A DNA stretch of 7,755 nt from Frankiales bacterium (lineage in GTDB: Bacteria > Actinomycetota > Actinomycetes > Mycobacteriales > SCTD01). The notes under the pieces are model-generated. The model was not told the origin of the DNA and made no database searches. It saw only the letters and a program-made list of their open reading frames with translations. Positions 6,313-7,755 of this stretch are shown piece after piece. Both the position numbers and the translations under genes were made by a program. The stretch lies in the NCBI GenBank assembly GCA_025465145.1, contig JAODNS010000014.1:1-7755 (forward strand). The letters are read 5' to 3'. Every line of letters starts with the position of its first letter. The stretch's first letter is position 1.

Positions 6313-6900
6313 ATGGAGCCGTTCCGCACGCACACCGGACGCGCGGTCCCGCTGCGCCGCAGCGACGTGGACACCGACCAGATCATCCCGAGCGACTGGC
6401 TGAAGCGCGTCGAGCGGACCGGCTTCGGCGCCGGCCTGTTCAGCGAGTGGCGAGAGGACCCGAGCTTCGTGCTCGACCGTCCGGAGCACCAGGGTGCGAC
6501 GGTCCTGCTGGCCGGCCCCAACTTCGGCACCGGTTCGTCCCGCGAGCACGCGGTCTGGGCGCTGCAGGACCACGGCTTCCGGGCGGTCGTCAGCTCGCGC
6601 TTCGCCGACATCTTCCGGAGCAACGCGCTGAAGGGCGGACTGCTCCCGGTGCAGCTCCCGCCGGCTCAGGTCGACGCGCTGATGGCCCTGGTGGAAGGTG
6701 ATCCGAGCACCGAGGTCACGGTCGACCTGGAGGCGCGCGAGCTGCGGGCTGGGGCGGTGGTCGCGGCGTTCGAGCTGGACGACTTCACCCGCTGGCGGCT
6801 GATGGAGGGGCTCGACGACATCGGACTGACGCTCCGCCACGTCGACGAGATCGGCGAGTTCGAGCAGCGCCGACCTGCGTGGCTGCCGGCCGCGCAGTGA
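6313..6900 (+). CDS. leuD: 3-isopropylmalate dehydratase small subunit
   Basis: LeuD provides the swivel domain that completes the isopropylmalate isomerase active site with LeuC. The product has 195 residues, close to the family norm. Marks are DVDTDQIIPSDWLKR (from residue 18), GPNFGTGSSREHAVWAL (68-84) and SSRFADIFRSNALKGGLLPV (94-113). The ATG is one base after the leuC TGA, and its ribosome binding site TGGAGG (6301-6306) lies within the last leuC codons, so translation is probably coupled. The stop TGA at 6898-6900 overlaps the GTG of the next gene. Confidence 0.98.
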   Translation: MEPFRTHTGRAVPLRRSDVDTDQIIPSDWLKRVERTGFGAGLFSEWREDPSFVLDRPEHQGATVLLAGPNFGTGSSREHAVWALQDHGFRAVVSSRFADIFRSNALKGGLLPVQLPPAQVDALMALVEGDPSTEVTVDLEARELRAGAVVAAFELDDFTRWRLMEGLDDIGLTLRHVDEIGEFEQRRPAWLPAAQ

Positions 6901-7124
6901 CCGACGAGCTGTTCGCGCGGGTGTCCGCCCAGTTCGTCGACGCGCACCAGCGGGTACGAGCGCTGGACGTGTCGAACGACGAAAAAGCCCGCGCCACAAG
7001 GAGATTGCTCGCCATCAGCGACGCGTCGAAGCACGACCTGGGCCGTGCCGCGAAGCGACTCGAGGCGTTCCTGACCGACCTCGACAAGGGGCGGATCGCC
7101 GCCGCCGACGCCTCGGGGGCGTGA
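6897..7124 (+). CDS. Small hypothetical protein coupled to leuD
   Basis: The 75-residue product begins VTDELFARVSAQFVDAHQ. Its GTG (6897-6899) overlaps the leuD stop in the arrangement GTGA, the usual sign of translational coupling, and this start is preferred over a GTG six codons upstream. It has no signal peptide or membrane segment; the sequence is charged and probably all alpha-helical (heptad-like Leu/Ala/Val spacing through residues 5-65), with an Ala/Gly tail. A small gene at this place between leuD and hup occurs in other actinobacteria, to my recollection, but I know no function. An odd feature is a run of codons rare for this window at 6981-7007: GAA, AAA, then ACA, AGG, AGA and TTG in succession. 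This coincides with a nucleotide motif repeated just after the stop. It may have a role in the leucine operon or in HU expression; neither is shown. Confidence 0.8.
   Translation: MTDELFARVSAQFVDAHQRVRALDVSNDEKARATRRLLAISDASKHDLGRAAKRLEAFLTDLDKGRIAAADASGA
6981..7010 (+). repeat. Direct repeat copy A, inside the small gene
   Basis: Copy A reads GAAAAA-GCC-C-GCG-C-CACAAGGAG-ATT-GCTC. It matches copy B at 7123-7158 nearly base for base, apart from two substitutions and short insertions in B. It lies within coding sequence and accounts for the rare codons there. No matching right arm follows it, so it does not form its own hairpin. Confidence 0.7.
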
Positions 7125-7158
7125 AAAAAGCCTGCGACACAAGGAGGATTCCTGCTCC
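7123..7158 (+). repeat. Direct repeat copy B, after the small gene stop
   Basis: Copy B reads GAAAAAA-GCC-T-GCG-A-CACAAGGAG-G-ATT-CCT-GCTC. The exact core CACAAGGAG is at 7138-7146 here and 6995-7003 in copy A, a spacing of 143 bp. It includes AAGGAGG, an excellent ribosome-binding sequence that serves no well-placed start codon. It also supplies the left arm of the hairpin that ends at 7176. Confidence 0.7.
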
Positions 7159-7176
7159 AGATGCTTTGTCGCAGGC
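7124..7176 (-). terminator. Perfect 10-bp stem with a T6 tail on the minus strand; or HU leader element
   Basis: GCCTGCGACA (7130-7139) pairs exactly with TGTCGCAGGC (7167-7176) around a 27-nt loop. Read on the minus strand, the stem is followed by TTTTTT (7129-7124), the textbook form of an intrinsic terminator. However, no minus-strand gene is seen to the right within the window. On the plus strand the same stem lies in the HU leader, with AAGGAGG in its loop. Either an antisense transcript ends here or the structure works in the leuCD-orf-hup mRNA. Confidence 0.5.
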
Positions 7177-7193
7177 GCTTCCACCCTTACCTT
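7166..7193 (+). promoter_or_regulatory. Weak candidate hup promoter
   Basis: TTGTCG (7166-7171) and TACCTT (7188-7193), 16 bp apart, could be -35 and -10 boxes. Initiation would be near 7200, which places the palindrome at 7204-7218 at the very start of the message. The -10 fits only the loose TAnnnT pattern, and the -35 overlaps the right arm of the hairpin. HU is normally highly expressed, so an own promoter is expected. Confidence 0.3.
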
Positions 7194-7203
7194 CCCGCTA
7201 TGA

Positions 7204-7218
7204 GAGGCACAGTGCCTC
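7204..7218. promoter_or_regulatory. 15-bp palindrome in the HU leader
   Basis: GAGGCAC (7204-7210) and GTGCCTC (7212-7218) are perfect arms around a single central A. It lies 9 nt before the ribosome binding site GGAAGGGA (7228-7235). It could be a protein-binding operator or, in RNA, a 6-bp hairpin with a 3-nt loop close to the ribosome site. Confidence 0.5.
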
Positions 7219-7241
7219 GACCGTTCTGGAAGGGACACGCC

Positions 7242-7751
7242 TTGAACAAGGCCGATCTGATCGAGCGCATCACCGACAGCGTCGGTGACAAGAGGACGGC
7301 GACGAAGGCGGTCGAGGCGTTCGTGGACGCCGTCACCCGCGCCGTCACCGCAGGCGAGAAGGTGGCGATCACGGGCTTCGGCGTCTTCGAGAAGGTGGAC
7401 CGCGCCGCCCGCACCGCCCGCAACCCCGCGACCGGCGCCACCGTGAAGCTGAAGAAGACCTCGGTGCCGAAGTTCCGTGCCGGCCAGGGCTTCAAGGACG
7501 CCGTCAGCGGCGCCAAGAAGGTCGCTGCCGCGAGCAAGGCGACTCCGGCGCGGGCCACCGCGAAGGCCGCTCCGGCGAAGAAGGCCACCGCGAGCAAGGC
7601 GGCTGCGGCGAAGAAGGCCACCGCGAGCAAGGCGGCTCCGGCGAAGAAGGCGACCGCGAGCAAGGCGGCTCCGGCGAAGAAGGCGACCGCGAGCAAGGCG
7701 GCTCCGGCGAAGAAGGCGGCCGCGAGCAAGGCGCCTGCCCAGAAGCGCTGA
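7242..7751 (+). CDS. hup: HU-type nucleoid protein with long Lys/Ala-rich C-terminal tail
   Basis: HU dimers bind and bend DNA without strong sequence preference and organise the nucleoid. The product has 169 residues. Residues 1-90 are a complete HU fold starting MNKADLIERITDSVG. They include ITGFGVFEKV (43-52) and the arm tip RNPATG (60-65), whose Pro62 is the residue that intercalates into DNA. From about residue 91 a tail of AKKATASKAAP-like units follows, as in mycobacterial HupB and Streptomyces HupS, where such histone-H1-like tails add DNA affinity and can be modified on lysines. The start is TTG at 7242, chosen because GGAAGGGA lies 6 nt upstream and MNKA is the family N-terminus; the in-frame ATG at 7161 would add 27 residues with poor codon bias. 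It lies 117 bp after the small gene, so read-through from leuCD is possible. Confidence 0.96.
   Translation: MNKADLIERITDSVGDKRTATKAVEAFVDAVTRAVTAGEKVAITGFGVFEKVDRAARTARNPATGATVKLKKTSVPKFRAGQGFKDAVSGAKKVAAASKATPARATAKAAPAKKATASKAAAAKKATASKAAPAKKATASKAAPAKKATASKAAPAKKAAASKAPAQKR
7575..7739 (+). repeat. Five tandem 33-bp repeats in the HU tail
   Basis: Units start at 7575, 7608, 7641, 7674 and 7707, each opening GCGAAGAAGGC and encoding eleven residues, AKKATASKAAP. Units 1-4 differ at only a few bases; unit 5 is slightly diverged (AKKAAASKAPA). A degenerate earlier copy (AKKVAAASKAT) lies just upstream. The near-identity at DNA level points to recent slippage or homogenisation, so copy number may vary between strains. 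Confidence 0.95.
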
Positions 7752-7755
7752 GCTA

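Noticed and set aside
7161..7241. An in-frame ATG at 7161 after AAGGAGG as an alternative HU start.
   Set aside because: The spacing (13 nt) is long, the extra 27 residues have poor codon bias, and HU proteins begin MNKA, matched by the TTG at 7242 with its own ribosome site.
7575..7739. The tandem repeats near the right end as a CRISPR-like array.
   Set aside because: There are no spacers; the units are contiguous, in frame, and encode the Lys/Ala tail of HU.

Overview
The window is very GC-rich, and third codon positions are almost always G or C. The gene order gltX, tRNA-Gln, tRNA-Glu, an IclR regulator facing leuC-leuD, and an HU gene with a long Lys/Ala tail is a known actinobacterial arrangement (Mycobacterium and Streptomyces have close equivalents). 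The organism is therefore most likely a high-GC actinomycete. I cannot name a genus from the sequence alone.

Layout. Bases 1-839 are the 3' part of gltX (glutamyl-tRNA synthetase), truncated by the window edge. A good candidate promoter overlaps the gltX stop codon and precedes tRNA-Gln(CTG) and tRNA-Glu(CTC), followed by a strong hairpin terminator. Next comes a segment that looks like accessory cargo in the conserved block. It holds a minus-strand HNH-endonuclease gene whose first zinc motif is out of frame, a plus-strand gene for a 648-residue secreted Ig-like protein, and a small minus-strand ORF that meets the secreted gene tail to tail at a shared CTAG. The conserved block then resumes: an NdgR/LtbR-type IclR regulator (minus strand) divergent from leuC, leuD, a 75-codon gene overlapping the leuD stop, and an HU gene with five tandem 33-bp repeats in its tail.

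How the genes work together. GltX probably charges tRNA-Glu, and in most actinobacteria also tRNA-Gln, so the enzyme sits beside its RNA substrates. LeuC and LeuD form isopropylmalate isomerase. NdgR/LtbR-type regulators control this operon, and a clean inverted repeat lies between the two divergent starts. The leuD-orf-hup junction is the least explained part. A motif near CACAAGGAG occurs once inside the small gene, where it forces a run of codons rare for this window. It occurs again just after the stop codon, where it forms the left side of a perfect 10-bp stem. A 15-bp palindrome follows in the HU leader. These shared nucleotide signals are the best candidate for undescribed regulation here.

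No CRISPR array, insertion sequence or obvious attachment-site duplication was seen.
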